Source: Methylovirgula sp.
Lineage (GTDB): Bacteria; Pseudomonadota; Alphaproteobacteria; Rhizobiales; Beijerinckiaceae
Length of the DNA: 64,000 nt
Assembly (NCBI RefSeq): GCF_037200945.1
Contig: NZ_JBBCGP010000001.1
Location: 124,001-188,000 of the forward strand
Direction: 5' to 3'
The notes beneath the pieces were generated by a model. It ran no database searches, was not told where the DNA came from, and saw only the letters and a list, made by a program, of their open reading frames with translations. The translations under genes and the position numbers were made by a program. Positions 10,029 to 19,340 of the stretch are shown in pieces. The number at the start of each line of letters is the position of its first letter. Position 1 is the first letter of the stretch.

Positions 10029-11123
10029 TTACGATGTTGGCGCTGCCGCGAATGTCGGGAAATCTATATAGCCTTTCGCGCCACCGCCGTAAAAAGTCTC
10101 CTGCGGGGCGGTCGCGAGCGGTTCATCGCGTTGCAGACGCTCGACCAGATCGGGATTTCCGATGAAGGGCCGCCCGAACGCCACCATGTCTGCCAGTCCG
10201 TTCGCGATCGTCGTCATGGCCAGTTCGCGATCATAACCGTTGTTGGCGATATAGGCGCCGCCAAAAGCCCGATGCAAAGCCTGGAAATCGAATTCGGCCT
10301 TCGCATTGTCGCCGCGCGTCTGGCCTTCAATGCAATGCAGATAGGCAAGGTTAAGCGTGCCAAGTCTCTCGGCCAGAAATCCGTAGGTCGTCTGCGGATC
10401 GCTATCGAGCGGCGTATCGCCTGCGGATTTCGTCAGTGGCGATAGGCGCACGCCGACGCGTTCGGGTCCCCAGATTTCTGCGACGGCGCGTGCGACTTCG
10501 AACGTCAGTCGCGTGCGGTTTTCGACCGATCGGCCATAGGCGTCGTCGCGTTTATTGGTGCTGTCGCGGATGAATTCTTCAAGCAGGTAGCAATTGGCCG
10601 AGTGAACTTCGACACCGTCAAATCCGGCGTCCTTCGATTTGCGCGCGGCGTTGCGATAATCGTCGATGATACCGGGAATTTCGTCGGTGCGGAGCGCCCG
10701 CGGCATGGATGGCCGCTCGAAGCCCGTTTCGATATAAGTCAATCCACCGGCTTGGATTGCCGAGGGCGCAACCGGCGGCTGGCCGCCTTCCTGCAAGCTG
10801 TCGTGGGAAATACGTCCGACATGCCAGAGTTGTAAAACTATGTGGCCGCCGGCTTCGTGGACGGCCTCGGTCACAGGCCGCCATGCGCGCACATGCGCAT
10901 CCGTATAAATCCCCGGCGTGAACGCGTAGCCCCGGCCCTGCCGCGAGATGTTCGTCGCTTCGCTGATGATGAGGCCGGCGGACGCGCGTTGACGATAATA
11001 TTCGATCGCAAGCGGCGTATGAACGCCTTCCATATCAGCGCGGGCGCGGGTGAGCGGCGCCATCGCGACGCGGTTGGACACGGGAATAGCGCCGATTTTG
11101 CCCGGCGAAAACAAGTCAGCCAT
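10029..11123 (-). CDS. Old yellow enzyme family FMN oxidoreductase (NemA-like)
   Basis: This 364-residue TIM-barrel flavoprotein starts MADLFSPGKIGAIPVSNRV, typical of the NemA/xenobiotic reductase branch. It would use NADPH to reduce activated C=C bonds such as N-ethylmaleimide or nitro esters. The substrate-binding His/Asn pair is present in the VHSANCYLLEEF segment, followed by YGRSVENRTRL. The C-terminal phosphate-binding region reads MVAFGRPFIGNPDLV. It is divergent from a DJ-1/PfpI gene 200 bp away; both fit electrophile stress. The native substrate is unknown. Confidence 0.95.
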   Translation of the reverse strand: MADLFSPGKIGAIPVSNRVAMAPLTRARADMEGVHTPLAIEYYRQRASAGLIISEATNISRQGRGYAFTPGIYTDAHVRAWRPVTEAVHEAGGHIVLQLWHVGRISHDSLQEGGQPPVAPSAIQAGGLTYIETGFERPSMPRALRTDEIPGIIDDYRNAARKSKDAGFDGVEVHSANCYLLEEFIRDSTNKRDDAYGRSVENRTRLTFEVARAVAEIWGPERVGVRLSPLTKSAGDTPLDSDPQTTYGFLAERLGTLNLAYLHCIEGQTRGDNAKAEFDFQALHRAFGGAYIANNGYDRELAMTTIANGLADMVAFGRPFIGNPDLVERLQRDEPLATAPQETFYGGGAKGYIDFPTFAAAPTS

Positions 11124-11321
11124 CGATCAATCCTTCCAGATGTATTGGTGAGGCGAGTTGAATTTTAATGGAGACCCAATCTCCCCTTTCCACATTGTTT
11201 AAGGTCAACGCGGGCGCATCGTCCATATATGGCAGCGATCAGTGAAGCGCATCGCCTTACAAGCTTCATTGACATAGGCTTTATTGACGCCTCCGCTCAT
11301 TGATCGACCGAGGAGATTTCC

Positions 11322-12011
11322 ATGAAAATTCTGATGGTCCTGACCTCCCACGACAAGCTCGGCAACACTGGACGAAAAACCGGCTTCTGGCTTGAGGAGC
11401 TTGCCGCGCCTTACTACGTCTTCAAGGACGCCGGCGCGGACATCACCCTTGTCTCGCCGAAAGGCGGCCAGCCACCGCTCGACCCCAAGAGCAACGAACC
11501 GAATTTTCAAACGGACCTCACGCGGCGCTTTGAGGCAGATGCCGATGCCAAGGCACAGCTCGCCGCGACGCTGCGCCTCGACAGCGTCAAATCCGACGAT
11601 TTCAACACCGTGTTCTATCCCGGCGGCCACGGCCCGATGTGGGACCTCGCTGAGGATCCGAATTCCATCAAGCTGATTGAATCGTTCCTTGCGGCCGGCA
11701 AGCCTGTTGCGCTTGTCTGCCATGCGCCGGGCGCGTTGCGTCATGTGAAGACACCAGAGGGCCGACCTCTCGTTGAAGGCAAGCAGGTTACCGGCTTCAC
11801 CGATACCGAGGAAGAAGCCGTTGGTCTCACAAAGGTTGTGCCTTTCCTCGTCGAAGACGAGTTAAAGGCGAAAGGCGGTATTTTCTCCAAGACGCAGGAT
11901 TGGGGCGTGCATGTTGTCAGCGATGGTCTGCTGACCACAGGTCAAAACCCTGCCTCGTCAGGCCCTGCGGCAAAAGTACTGCTTGAGAAGCTCGCCGCAA
12001 CGGCCAAGTAA
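11322..12011 (+). CDS. DJ-1/PfpI family glutamine-amidotransferase-like protein (Hsp31-type)
   Basis: The 229-residue protein has the class I glutamine-amidotransferase fold with nucleophile Cys133 in VALVCHAPGAL (nucleophile elbow) and the conserved acidic residue near position 26 (LEELAAP). Such proteins act as glutathione-independent glyoxalases or as deglycase/chaperone-like stress proteins. Activity here is not determined. GAGGAG lies correctly spaced before the ATG. It is divergent from the old-yellow-enzyme gene and 58 bp before an MFS gene in the same direction. Confidence 0.92.
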   Translation: MKILMVLTSHDKLGNTGRKTGFWLEELAAPYYVFKDAGADITLVSPKGGQPPLDPKSNEPNFQTDLTRRFEADADAKAQLAATLRLDSVKSDDFNTVFYPGGHGPMWDLAEDPNSIKLIESFLAAGKPVALVCHAPGALRHVKTPEGRPLVEGKQVTGFTDTEEEAVGLTKVVPFLVEDELKAKGGIFSKTQDWGVHVVSDGLLTTGQNPASSGPAAKVLLEKLAATAK

Positions 12012-12069
12012 GGCCCATCGACCGTTCAGGAGGCGCGCACGCGTCTCCTGAATCGGCGCGAAGGGCACC

Positions 12070-13287
12070 ATGGATAAAATCGTCACGCATCCAACGCCGC
12101 TCGGACCGAGGACTTCCGAAGTCAGCGTCTGGCGGGCGACTCTCTCGGCCTTCTGCACGAGCCTTGTGGGCATTGGCCTCGCGCGCTTCGCCTACGCGCC
12201 GCTGCTGCCAGCGATCATCAATGCGCATTGGTTTGCGCCATCGGCCGCGGCCTATCTCGGGGCCGCCAACCTCGCCGGCTATCTCGGCGGCGCGCTGCTC
12301 GGCCGACAACTTGCCGCGCGGATGCGCGTTGCGATGGCGCTACGGCTGATGATGGTCTTGGCAACTGCCGCGTTCTTCGCCTGCGCGTTCCCGCTCTCGT
12401 TCCTTTGGTTCTTCGCCTGGCGGTTTGTCGCGGGTCTTTCCGGTGGCGTGTTGATGGTGCTCGCGGCCCCAACGGTCCTTGCGCATGTCCCTGCCCGGCG
12501 GCGGGGCCTCGCCGGCGGAATTATTTTCATGGGCGTCGGCATCGGTGTGATCGCGTCCGGCACGCTCGTTCCATTTTTGCTTCACCAAAGTCTGACTGAA
12601 ACGTGGCTCGGGCTCGGCTTGCTCTCGCTTGCGTTGACGATCGTCGCGTGGGGCGGCTGGCCGGCCGAGGCTCCGAAGACCGCCCATATCGAGCCGCGCC
12701 AGCAGCCGCATCATCGCGGCACGCTCAGGGCGCTTTACGTGGAATATGCGCTGAATGCGGCGGGGCTTGTGCCGCATATGATCTTCCTTGTCGATTATGT
12801 CGCGCGTGGCCTCGGCCAGGGCCTGCAAACCGGCGCGGAATATTGGGTGCTGTTCGGATTGGGCGCGACGGCCGGACCTTTGCTGACCGGGCATCTTGCG
12901 GACCGCGCCGGCTTCGGCCCCGCCTTACGTCTTGCTTACTTGCTGCAAGCTGCGGCCGTCGTGTTGCCGGCGCTCGGCCTCGGGCCGGTGTCATTGATCA
13001 TATCGAGTGTGGTCGTCGGCGCCTTCACGCCCGGCATCGTGCCGTTGGTGCTGGGGCGGGTGCATGAATTGCTCGCGCATCATCCCGCTGAACAAAAGGG
13101 CGCCTGGAGCGCGGCGACCATCAGTTTCGCGATGTTGCAGGCGACGGCTGCCTATGGGCTTTCATTCATCTTTGCGGAAAGCGGCGGCAATTACCGATTG
13201 CTTTTTGTGATCGGCACAATGGCCCTGTTGGCTGCGCTAGCGATCGATCTTGTTGCAGCCGTGCTCGCCCGCCGCAGAGTAGTCTAG
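12070..13287 (+). CDS. MFS transporter, YbfB/YjiJ type
   Basis: This 405-residue polytopic protein has about 12 hydrophobic segments in two blocks separated by a basic loop (around residues 200-220). The first segment, TSLVGIGLARFAYAPLLPAI, is the signature of the YbfB/YjiJ branch of the major facilitator superfamily. The substrate is unknown. It follows the DJ-1 gene by 58 bp and may share its transcript. It ends one base before the stop of the convergent oxidoreductase gene. Confidence 0.92.
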   Translation: MDKIVTHPTPLGPRTSEVSVWRATLSAFCTSLVGIGLARFAYAPLLPAIINAHWFAPSAAAYLGAANLAGYLGGALLGRQLAARMRVAMALRLMMVLATAAFFACAFPLSFLWFFAWRFVAGLSGGVLMVLAAPTVLAHVPARRRGLAGGIIFMGVGIGVIASGTLVPFLLHQSLTETWLGLGLLSLALTIVAWGGWPAEAPKTAHIEPRQQPHHRGTLRALYVEYALNAAGLVPHMIFLVDYVARGLGQGLQTGAEYWVLFGLGATAGPLLTGHLADRAGFGPALRLAYLLQAAAVVLPALGLGPVSLIISSVVVGAFTPGIVPLVLGRVHELLAHHPAEQKGAWSAATISFAMLQATAAYGLSFIFAESGGNYRLLFVIGTMALLAALAIDLVAAVLARRRVV

Positions 13288-13288
13288 T

Positions 13289-14986
13289 TCAATTGCTTGG
13301 ATCCGTGGCAGCCTGTTTGGCGAGCCAGCGATGGATCGCATGCACGACGACGGAACCTTCTCCAACGCCGGACGCGACCCGCTTGACCGAATTGGCACGC
13401 ACATCGCCGACGGCAAAGATGCCCGGGACGCTCGTGGCGTAAGGCGTCGTCAGCGACTCACCCTCTTTTATACGGCCGGTTTCTACAAACCCTTTCGGAT
13501 CAAGATCAACGCAGCCGTTGAGCCAATCGGTATTCGGCACGGCACCAATCATGAGGAAAAGATTCGACGTTGAAACTTGCGTTTCGGCACCCTCTTTGTC
13601 GCGCCATCGCACGGCTTCGAGGTATTTGTCGCCGATCAGAGCGGTGATGTCGCATCGCGTGTGAAGCGTGATCTGCGCAGATTCCTCGATACGCCTGACG
13701 AGATAATCAGACATCGTTGCCGCGAGCCCATCACCGCGAACAAGAATATGAACGTGTCTTGCTTTGCGTGAGAGATAGACGGCGGCCTGACCGGCCGAAT
13801 TTCCGCCGCCGACGACAATGATCTCCGCGCCGGCGCAAAGATCGCCCTCGATCGGGGTGGCCGCATAATGCACGCCCTGGCCCTCGAACCGCGCCAAGTC
13901 TTCGACATCGAGCCGCCGGTAACGCGCGCCGGAGGCCACGACGACAGCGCGAGTCGTCACCGCGGTTCCACCTTCCATGTGAACGCGAAACGGAAAACCG
14001 CAATCGAGACCTATCGCGGCGCGTGCGACGGCAAGCCGGGCGCCAAACTTCTGGGCCTGCACCTGCGCGCGTCCGGACAGCGCCTGCCCTGAAATCCCGG
14101 TTGGAAAGCCGAGATAATTCTCGATTCGCGAACTGCTGCCGGCCTGCCCTCCCGGCGCCATCGATTCGATGACAACCGTGTCGAGACCTTCGGACGCCGC
14201 ATAGACGGCTGCGGCCAAACCAGCCGGCCCGGCGCCGACCACGACGACATCGTAAATGCGGTCTGGATCGAGATGTTCGGTGACGCCGAGCGCGTCCGCG
14301 AGTTCGCTGTTTGTCGGCTTCTGTAACACCTCACGCGCATTGATGATCACAACCGGCTGAGCGTTGCCCTCAAGGTGAAAGTATTTCAATGCAATAGCAG
14401 CATCGGGGTCCACATCCGTATCAAGAAACCGATGCGGACAGGCATTGCGGGTGAGGAAGCTTTGAATGCGCAGCGTGTCGCTTAAACGCTGACTGCCCAC
14501 GAGGATCGTACCGCCCTCGGCATGCTGGATAAGTCCGACGCGGCGCAAAATGAAAGCGCGTAGGATGATCTCGCCAATATCGGGTTCAGAACTCGCCAAT
14601 TTTCGAAACGATGCGGACGAAATCCGCACGACCTTCGTCGGCCGCGCCGCGCGGGCGCAGACGAACACAGCCCGGCCGCTGAGATGATCCAGTTCGCCCG
14701 TGAATTCGCTCGCTTCATGTGTGACGACGAGAACGTGACCGCCGTGGCCATCGCTCTCCAGAATGTCGACGGCACCTTCGAGGATGAGAAAGAAATCAAC
14801 GTCGCGATCACCGACGTGATAGAGATACGCGCCGCCGTCGAAGCTGTCCGGCTGCCCGTATTTCTTGATTCTCTCCACCATCTCTGGCGGCAATTTCGGG
14901 AAGGTCTGCGCCGGCCGATCATACGGGTCCGTCGGCATCGCGCCGTCGTAGCCCGAAACGGATTTGGAAGGACGCGAGGGGCTCAT
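13289..14986 (-). CDS. Cyclic-nucleotide-binding domain fused to a thioredoxin-reductase-like FAD/NAD(P) oxidoreductase
   Basis: The 565-residue protein has an N-terminal cyclic-nucleotide-binding fold (about 45-160, with DVDFFLILEGAVDIL) and a C-terminal two-dinucleotide-domain flavoprotein. The FAD site is VVVGAGPAGLAAAVYAASEG and the NADPH site is IIVVGGGNSAGQAAVYLS. The redox CxxC of true thioredoxin reductases is missing: the aligned stretch reads HYAATPIEGDL. It is therefore unlikely to reduce thioredoxin directly and may resemble ferredoxin/flavodoxin reductases. The start at 14986 is chosen because its ATG overlaps the upstream TGA by one base (TGATG); an ATG at the MPTDPYDRP site is an alternative. 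Confidence 0.93.
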   Translation of the reverse strand: MSPSRPSKSVSGYDGAMPTDPYDRPAQTFPKLPPEMVERIKKYGQPDSFDGGAYLYHVGDRDVDFFLILEGAVDILESDGHGGHVLVVTHEASEFTGELDHLSGRAVFVCARAARPTKVVRISSASFRKLASSEPDIGEIILRAFILRRVGLIQHAEGGTILVGSQRLSDTLRIQSFLTRNACPHRFLDTDVDPDAAIALKYFHLEGNAQPVVIINAREVLQKPTNSELADALGVTEHLDPDRIYDVVVVGAGPAGLAAAVYAASEGLDTVVIESMAPGGQAGSSSRIENYLGFPTGISGQALSGRAQVQAQKFGARLAVARAAIGLDCGFPFRVHMEGGTAVTTRAVVVASGARYRRLDVEDLARFEGQGVHYAATPIEGDLCAGAEIIVVGGGNSAGQAAVYLSRKARHVHILVRGDGLAATMSDYLVRRIEESAQITLHTRCDITALIGDKYLEAVRWRDKEGAETQVSTSNLFLMIGAVPNTDWLNGCVDLDPKGFVETGRIKEGESLTTPYATSVPGIFAVGDVRANSVKRVASGVGEGSVVVHAIHRWLAKQAATDPSN

Positions 14987-15291
14987 CAAATGTAACGCGG
15001 GATCGGGCCGAGCTGCGGCGTTTGATCGGGAAGGTCCACGAAGATCTCCTCGACATAACACCAGCCCCATCCCTCCGGCGGATCATAGCCTTCGATGATC
15101 GGATGGCTTGTCGCATGGAAATGCGCGGTGGCGTGCTTGTTGGGAGAATCGTCGCAACATCCGACGTGGCCGCAGGTGCGGCAAATGCGCAGATGAACCC
15201 ACCGATCTCCCATCTTGAGACATTCCTCGCAGCCCCGCGCGCTGGGCGTAACGTCGCGGATCGAATGCAAATGGTGGCAATGTTCGGACAT
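14986..15291 (-). CDS. UBP-type zinc finger protein
   Basis: This 101-residue protein is almost entirely a UBP zinc finger. Its ligands are in CHHLH, GCEECLKMG, ICRTCGHVGCCD and the HATAHFHATSHP block. In eukaryotes this fold binds ubiquitin C-termini; in bacteria it is stand-alone and of unknown role. Its stop codon overlaps the start of the CNB-oxidoreductase gene (TGATG), so the two are translationally coupled. The pairing suggests that the finger is a redox or regulatory partner of the flavoprotein, which is inference. Confidence 0.92.
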   Translation of the reverse strand: MSEHCHHLHSIRDVTPSARGCEECLKMGDRWVHLRICRTCGHVGCCDDSPNKHATAHFHATSHPIIEGYDPPEGWGWCYVEEIFVDLPDQTPQLGPIPRYI

Positions 15292-15403
15292 AGAATCCTC
15301 GGCCGCGGTTGCGTCTCAGACGACACGGCCGAGGATATCGGGTCTTCGGGGAAGACTCCACTCTTATGGGACGAGCGTCTCATTCTCACAATCCTTGGAC
15401 ACT

Positions 15404-15949
15404 TCAAGTCGAGGGCAGGTCCTTCGCCACCGCGCGGCGCAAGGCACTATATGCTTCGACCAGCTGATCCAGACTGAACCCGCGGTTAAGCCCGCTTGGG
15501 TTTGGTACGACCCAAACTGCCGCGCCGCCGAACCGCGCCGGTTGCGGGCCCCAGGTCACATCACGTTGCGTCATGATCGCGGCGAAGGCCGCCTTGCCAA
15601 GAAAGGCGATAGTTCGGGGCGCGTAATGCTCGATCTTCGCTCTAAGTGCAGCGGCGCCAGCGAACATCTCCTCGCGCGTAATCTCCTCAGCTTTTCGGGT
15701 CGGCCGTGCGACCGCAACAGTCAGGCCACACCCATATTTGACAAAAGTCTGGTCTTCTTCGGCAGAAAGTTCGGTCGGGGTAAAACCGGCCAGATAGACC
15801 GCCCGCCAGAACCGGTTGCTGCGGCCGACAAAGTTGTGGCCGGTGGCCGCAGCCTGCGCGCCAGGGTTGATCCCGCAGAAGACGACCACCAACCCGGGCG
15901 CGAGGACATCGGGCAAACCATCGCTCATCCGCACCTCATGGCCTGTCAT
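15404..15949 (-). CDS. mug: G/U mismatch-specific uracil-DNA glycosylase
   Basis: The 181-residue protein belongs to the MUG/TDG branch of the uracil-DNA glycosylase superfamily. It has the catalytic motif GINPG (VVFCGINPGAQAAATGHNFV, with the NFVGRSNRFW segment) and the C-terminal NPSGLN motif that inserts into DNA. It would remove uracil or ethenocytosine from mispairs with G. The ATG at 15949 is used; an ATG seven codons downstream is possible. It is divergent from msrA. Confidence 0.95.
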   Translation of the reverse strand: MTGHEVRMSDGLPDVLAPGLVVVFCGINPGAQAAATGHNFVGRSNRFWRAVYLAGFTPTELSAEEDQTFVKYGCGLTVAVARPTRKAEEITREEMFAGAAALRAKIEHYAPRTIAFLGKAAFAAIMTQRDVTWGPQPARFGGAAVWVVPNPSGLNRGFSLDQLVEAYSALRRAVAKDLPST

Positions 15950-16046
15950 TGAACTCGAAACGCGCCGGAGTATTTATATACACGTAACGAAGTTGGCATT
16001 CTCCGCGTACACGCAGGTGAAGATGCTGAAAATGGAGGAGATTAAC

Positions 16047-16565
16047 ATGGCCGAGACCGAACGCGCCGTTCTTGCAGGCGGCTGTTTCTGGGGCATGCAG
16101 GACCTCATCCGGCGCCGGCCGGGCGTTCTATCGACCCGCGTCGGCTATACCGGCGGAGATGTGAAGAACGCGACGTATCGCAATCATGGCACGCACGCCG
16201 AAGCGATCGAAATTGTATTCGATCCCACCCGGACGACGTTTCGCGACATTCTGGAGTTCTTTTTCCAGATCCATGATCCGACGACATTGAACCGGCAAGG
16301 GAACGATGTCGGCGCGAGCTATCGTTCCGCGATCTTCTATACGAATGAAACGCAGAAGCACGTCGCCGAAGAGACGATCGCCGATGTCAATGCCTCCGGC
16401 CTCTGGCCTGGCAAGGTGGTGACGAAAGTCGAACCTGTCGGCGATTTCTGGGAGGCCGAACCTGAACACCAGGACTATTTGGTCCGGTTGCCCAGCGGCT
16501 ATACCTGCCATTTCCCGAGGCCGAACTGGAAACTTCCGCACCGTGCATCAGCGGCGGCGAAGTGA
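16047..16565 (+). CDS. msrA: Peptide-methionine (S)-S-oxide reductase
   Basis: MsrA reduces the S epimer of methionine sulfoxide. The 172-residue protein has the catalytic motif GGCFWG with nucleophile Cys13, the RVGYTGG strand, and the YRSAIFY and HQDYL blocks. GGAGGAG at 16034-16040 fixes the start at 16047. Upstream in-frame ATGs, including one within 'aaaatgg', are not supported. An IS3-type transposase remnant begins at once after its stop codon, so the gene's 3' flank has been replaced without damaging the ORF. Confidence 0.97.
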   Translation: MAETERAVLAGGCFWGMQDLIRRRPGVLSTRVGYTGGDVKNATYRNHGTHAEAIEIVFDPTRTTFRDILEFFFQIHDPTTLNRQGNDVGASYRSAIFYTNETQKHVAEETIADVNASGLWPGKVVTKVEPVGDFWEAEPEHQDYLVRLPSGYTCHFPRPNWKLPHRASAAAK

Positions 16566-16566
16566 G

Positions 16567-16878
16567 CGCCGAATCATCCACTCTGATCGGGGAGCGCATT
16601 ATCATTGGCCGGGGTGGCTGACGCGAGTCAGTGATGCAAACCTGGTTCGCTCAATGTCTCGTAAAGGCTGCTCGCAGGATAACGCAGCGTGTGAGGGATT
16701 CTTCGGTCGGCTGAAAACGGAACTATTTTACCCCCGCGATTGGAATGCCATCACAATCGATCAGTTCGTCAAAGACGTTGATGCCTACATCCGATGGTAC
16801 AACGAGAAGCGGATCAAAATATCCCTTGGCTCTCTCAGCCCCATCGAATATCGAGAAAGTCTGGGATTTTACACATAA
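16567..16878 (+). pseudogene. IS3-family transposase, C-terminal remnant
   Basis: About 103 codons encode the end of an IS3-type DDE transposase: IIHSDRGAHYH (second Asp region), SMSRKGCSQDNAACEGFFGR (with the catalytic Glu) and WYNEKRIKISLGSLSPIEYR at the C-terminus. The N-terminal DDE half, orfA and the left terminus are absent. The remnant lies between the msrA stop and the broken end of xoxF, so it probably marks the event that removed the xoxF 3' part. It differs from the IS3 copies at 20394 and 25328. Confidence 0.88.
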
Positions 16879-16940
16879 ATCAGTCCAACTTTTTATCCGC
16901 ATCCCCTATCCCTCCGCGCCGGGTCAGCTTTCAGTGCAAA

Positions 16941-17585
16941 TCAACAGTCGAGACGGCCGCGCGCGGCGAATTCATCACCGCCGAAGCCGGCGATCACCAG
17001 ATTTTCCGCGATCATCGGCGCGTTGGTCTGCGTCTCACCGTGTTCCGGGTAAGAGTGCTTGACGACCCAGATTTGCTTGCCGGTCTTGGCATCGAGCGCG
17101 ATGACGAAACCGTCGAGCGTACCGAATACAACCTTTCCCTCGGCATAGGAAAGACCGCGGTTCACGGTATCGCAGCAGGCATGTGGGACAGCCGATTCAT
17201 CTCGATCGGTCTTCTTCAGATAGTTCCAGATTTCCTTCGGATTGTCGGGATCCGAAAGATCGAGCGCCTGGACGATGTTTGGCCATGCGCTGACCATATA
17301 CATCATCGGCTTGCCGTCGACCTCCACGACCAGCGGTTGGCCCTCGTGACCGCGCAGCGCGCCGCTCGATTGCGACCAGGCCATCTGGAGCCGGTCGACG
17401 TTGTCTTTATTGATGTCGCTGAGCGTGCTGTGCCGTTGCAGCGCGTAATTGCCGCCCGTCACCGGCCACAGATTGGGGTTTTTTTCGCGCTGAACAATAT
17501 CCTCATTGGCGAAGCTGGGGCCAGCCATAGCGACAAGCCCCACCACAGCTCCTGCCAATAGCAAAAGCTTCCCTCTATATGTCAT
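16941..17585 (-). pseudogene. xoxF: Truncated XoxF-type PQQ methanol dehydrogenase (5' fragment)
   Basis: The reading frame gives 214 residues of a protein normally near 600. It has a cleavable signal peptide (MTYRGKLLLLAGAVVGLVAM, ending PSFA). PQQ-dehydrogenase blocks follow: GALRGHEGQPLV, ACCDTVNRG with the vicinal Cys-Cys disulfide, and GFGGDEFAARG, which carries the first metal-ligand Glu. Homology stops abruptly near 16960. The later Asn and Asp metal ligands and most of the propeller are gone, as are xoxG/xoxJ. GAGGAAA before the ATG at 17585 fixes the start. It cannot be a working enzyme. Confidence 0.88.
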
Positions 17586-18326
17586 GACATTTCCTCTTCG
17601 GTAAGATTGTGCTCTGCGGGGATTCCCCGCCGATCGGAACGCTGGCGTCATGGCACGCGGAGATCTATCGTCGGATAAGCGGCGCAGTCTGCATCGACGC
17701 CGTATTCGCCGCGCGTTCTTGGCGCGCGGACTCTTTCCGTGCCATTTTCCAAAGCTGTCAGGAATAATGGGAGCGTACTAGAGGTCGCTTACCTAAAGTG
17801 GTCAGGAGTTTATCCTAGGGACCTAAATGGGAAAAACTAGCAAGCGATAAGCACGGCCGCGAACATCGGCAAACGACAATCTGGTATGACTCAGTGGGAC
17901 TGGGCGCACAATAATAGAGCATAGATTGCAAGGTCTCCCGCCATCGCCATGCATATAATGTCAGTGATTGCGAGACGGGTGGATTATGACTGCGTCGTTG
18001 CTGTTGGGGTTTGGCTTGCGCGAGGCCGACCGAGCGCGACAAGTCGCAGAGCAACCGCAATCTGCTATGAGTGACTCGCTAAGAGCCGTCCGCATAGGGA
18101 AATCGCTGCTCGAGACCGACATGAGTGCATTTGATGTGTCCAGTGAAACGCAGTCACGGCGACGTCTCACGTGATGCAGAGCGCGGCTCACCGCCGAAAT
18201 GCGACTGTCGAGCGGTTTGACTCTTAGATTAAAGAAGAAGAAAGACGTGCTTTTGGCGGCTACAGTGCGGCAGGAATCGCGCAGTATGGGACGCCGTTAC
18301 TAGACGCAACCAAGAAATGGCTGCTA
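17586..18326. other. Gene-poor stretch upstream of xoxF and of the desaturase
   Basis: About 740 bp without a convincing gene. It must hold the original xoxF promoter on the minus strand and the desaturase promoter on the plus strand. A 68-codon plus-strand ORF (17968-18174) has no domain and poor codon statistics, and I do not call it. A short near-repeat of CCTAAA/CCTAAAT occurs around 17792-17830. Confidence 0.4.
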
Positions 18327-19340
18327 ATGGTCCATAATCTCCCCGAGCCGCGCGCATTTGCGCAAATTCTTGCGTGCCATCGCGAGTCAAGTAACGCACG
18401 CGGTATGTTCGAGCTAACGATCACGGCGATACCATTTGTCGTCATTTGGGCTCTGATATGGCTAGCTCTCGACAACGGATATTGGATAGGCCTCTTGCTA
18501 GCGATACCGGCAGCCGGTTTCCTCGTCCGCCTCTTCATGATCCAGCATGATTGCGGCCATGGATCCTTCTTCGTCGGGCGTTTGACGAACGATTGGGTCG
18601 GCCGAATCATTGGTGTCGTGACGCTGACTCCATACGATTTTTGGCGCGGGACCCATGCGCTCCATCACGCGGGTTCAGGAAATCTCGATCGCCGCGGCAT
18701 CGGTGATATTAGCACGCTGACTGTACGCGAGTTTCGCGCGCTACCGTTCTGGCGTCAGCTTTTCTATCGTCTCTACCGGCACCCGGCCGTGATGTTTGGC
18801 GCGGGTCCTACATATCTATTCTTCTTGCAATATCGTCTTCCGATCGGAATGATGCGTAGCGGCTGGATGCCCTGGGCAAGTACAATGGGCACAAACATCG
18901 CCATCGGGAGCCTGATTGTGGTGATGATCCGATTGATCGGAGTCGGGCCCTTTCTGCTTATTCACGTACCGATCATGATTCTGGCAGCGTCGATAGGCGT
19001 CTGGCTCTTTTATGTGCAGCATCAGTTCGAAGCCACTTTCTGGGCCCCAGACGACGCCTGGAGTTTCCATGAAGCCGCGCTGCATGGCAGTTCCTACTAC
19101 GACCTGCCGGGTGTTCTACGCTGGTTCACAGCCAACATCGGAGTTCACCACGTTCATCACCTATGCAGCCGAATACCTTGCTATCGATTGATGGATGCGC
19201 TGAGAGATTATCCGCAACTTACCGGGATTGGACGAATTACACTCATTGAAAGTTTGCGATGCGTGCGAAAGACCTTATGGGACGAGAAACGGCGGCGACT
19301 CATTTCATTTGAAGAGGCGAAGCGTGTAGCTAGTCTCTAA
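18327..19340 (+). CDS. Membrane fatty-acid desaturase (acyl-lipid, DesA/omega type)
   Basis: This 337-residue di-iron membrane enzyme introduces a double bond into acyl chains of membrane lipids. All three histidine boxes are present: HDCGH (in QHDCGHGSFF), HALHH, and HHVHH (in IGVHHVHHLCSRIP). Hydrophobic pairs flank them. The GTHALHHAGSGNLDRRGIGD block is characteristic of bacterial delta-12/omega-type desaturases. The start is weakly supported, with no clear ribosome binding site before 18327, but family N-termini extend about this far. It stands alone at the left edge of the accessory island and its base composition is lower in GC than the core genes. Confidence 0.92.
   Translation: MVHNLPEPRAFAQILACHRESSNARGMFELTITAIPFVVIWALIWLALDNGYWIGLLLAIPAAGFLVRLFMIQHDCGHGSFFVGRLTNDWVGRIIGVVTLTPYDFWRGTHALHHAGSGNLDRRGIGDISTLTVREFRALPFWRQLFYRLYRHPAVMFGAGPTYLFFLQYRLPIGMMRSGWMPWASTMGTNIAIGSLIVVMIRLIGVGPFLLIHVPIMILAASIGVWLFYVQHQFEATFWAPDDAWSFHEAALHGSSYYDLPGVLRWFTANIGVHHVHHLCSRIPCYRLMDALRDYPQLTGIGRITLIESLRCVRKTLWDEKRRRLISFEEAKRVASL

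Noticed and set aside
17968..18174. 68-codon ORF in the gap before the desaturase
   Set aside because: No ribosome binding site, no domain and no coding bias.
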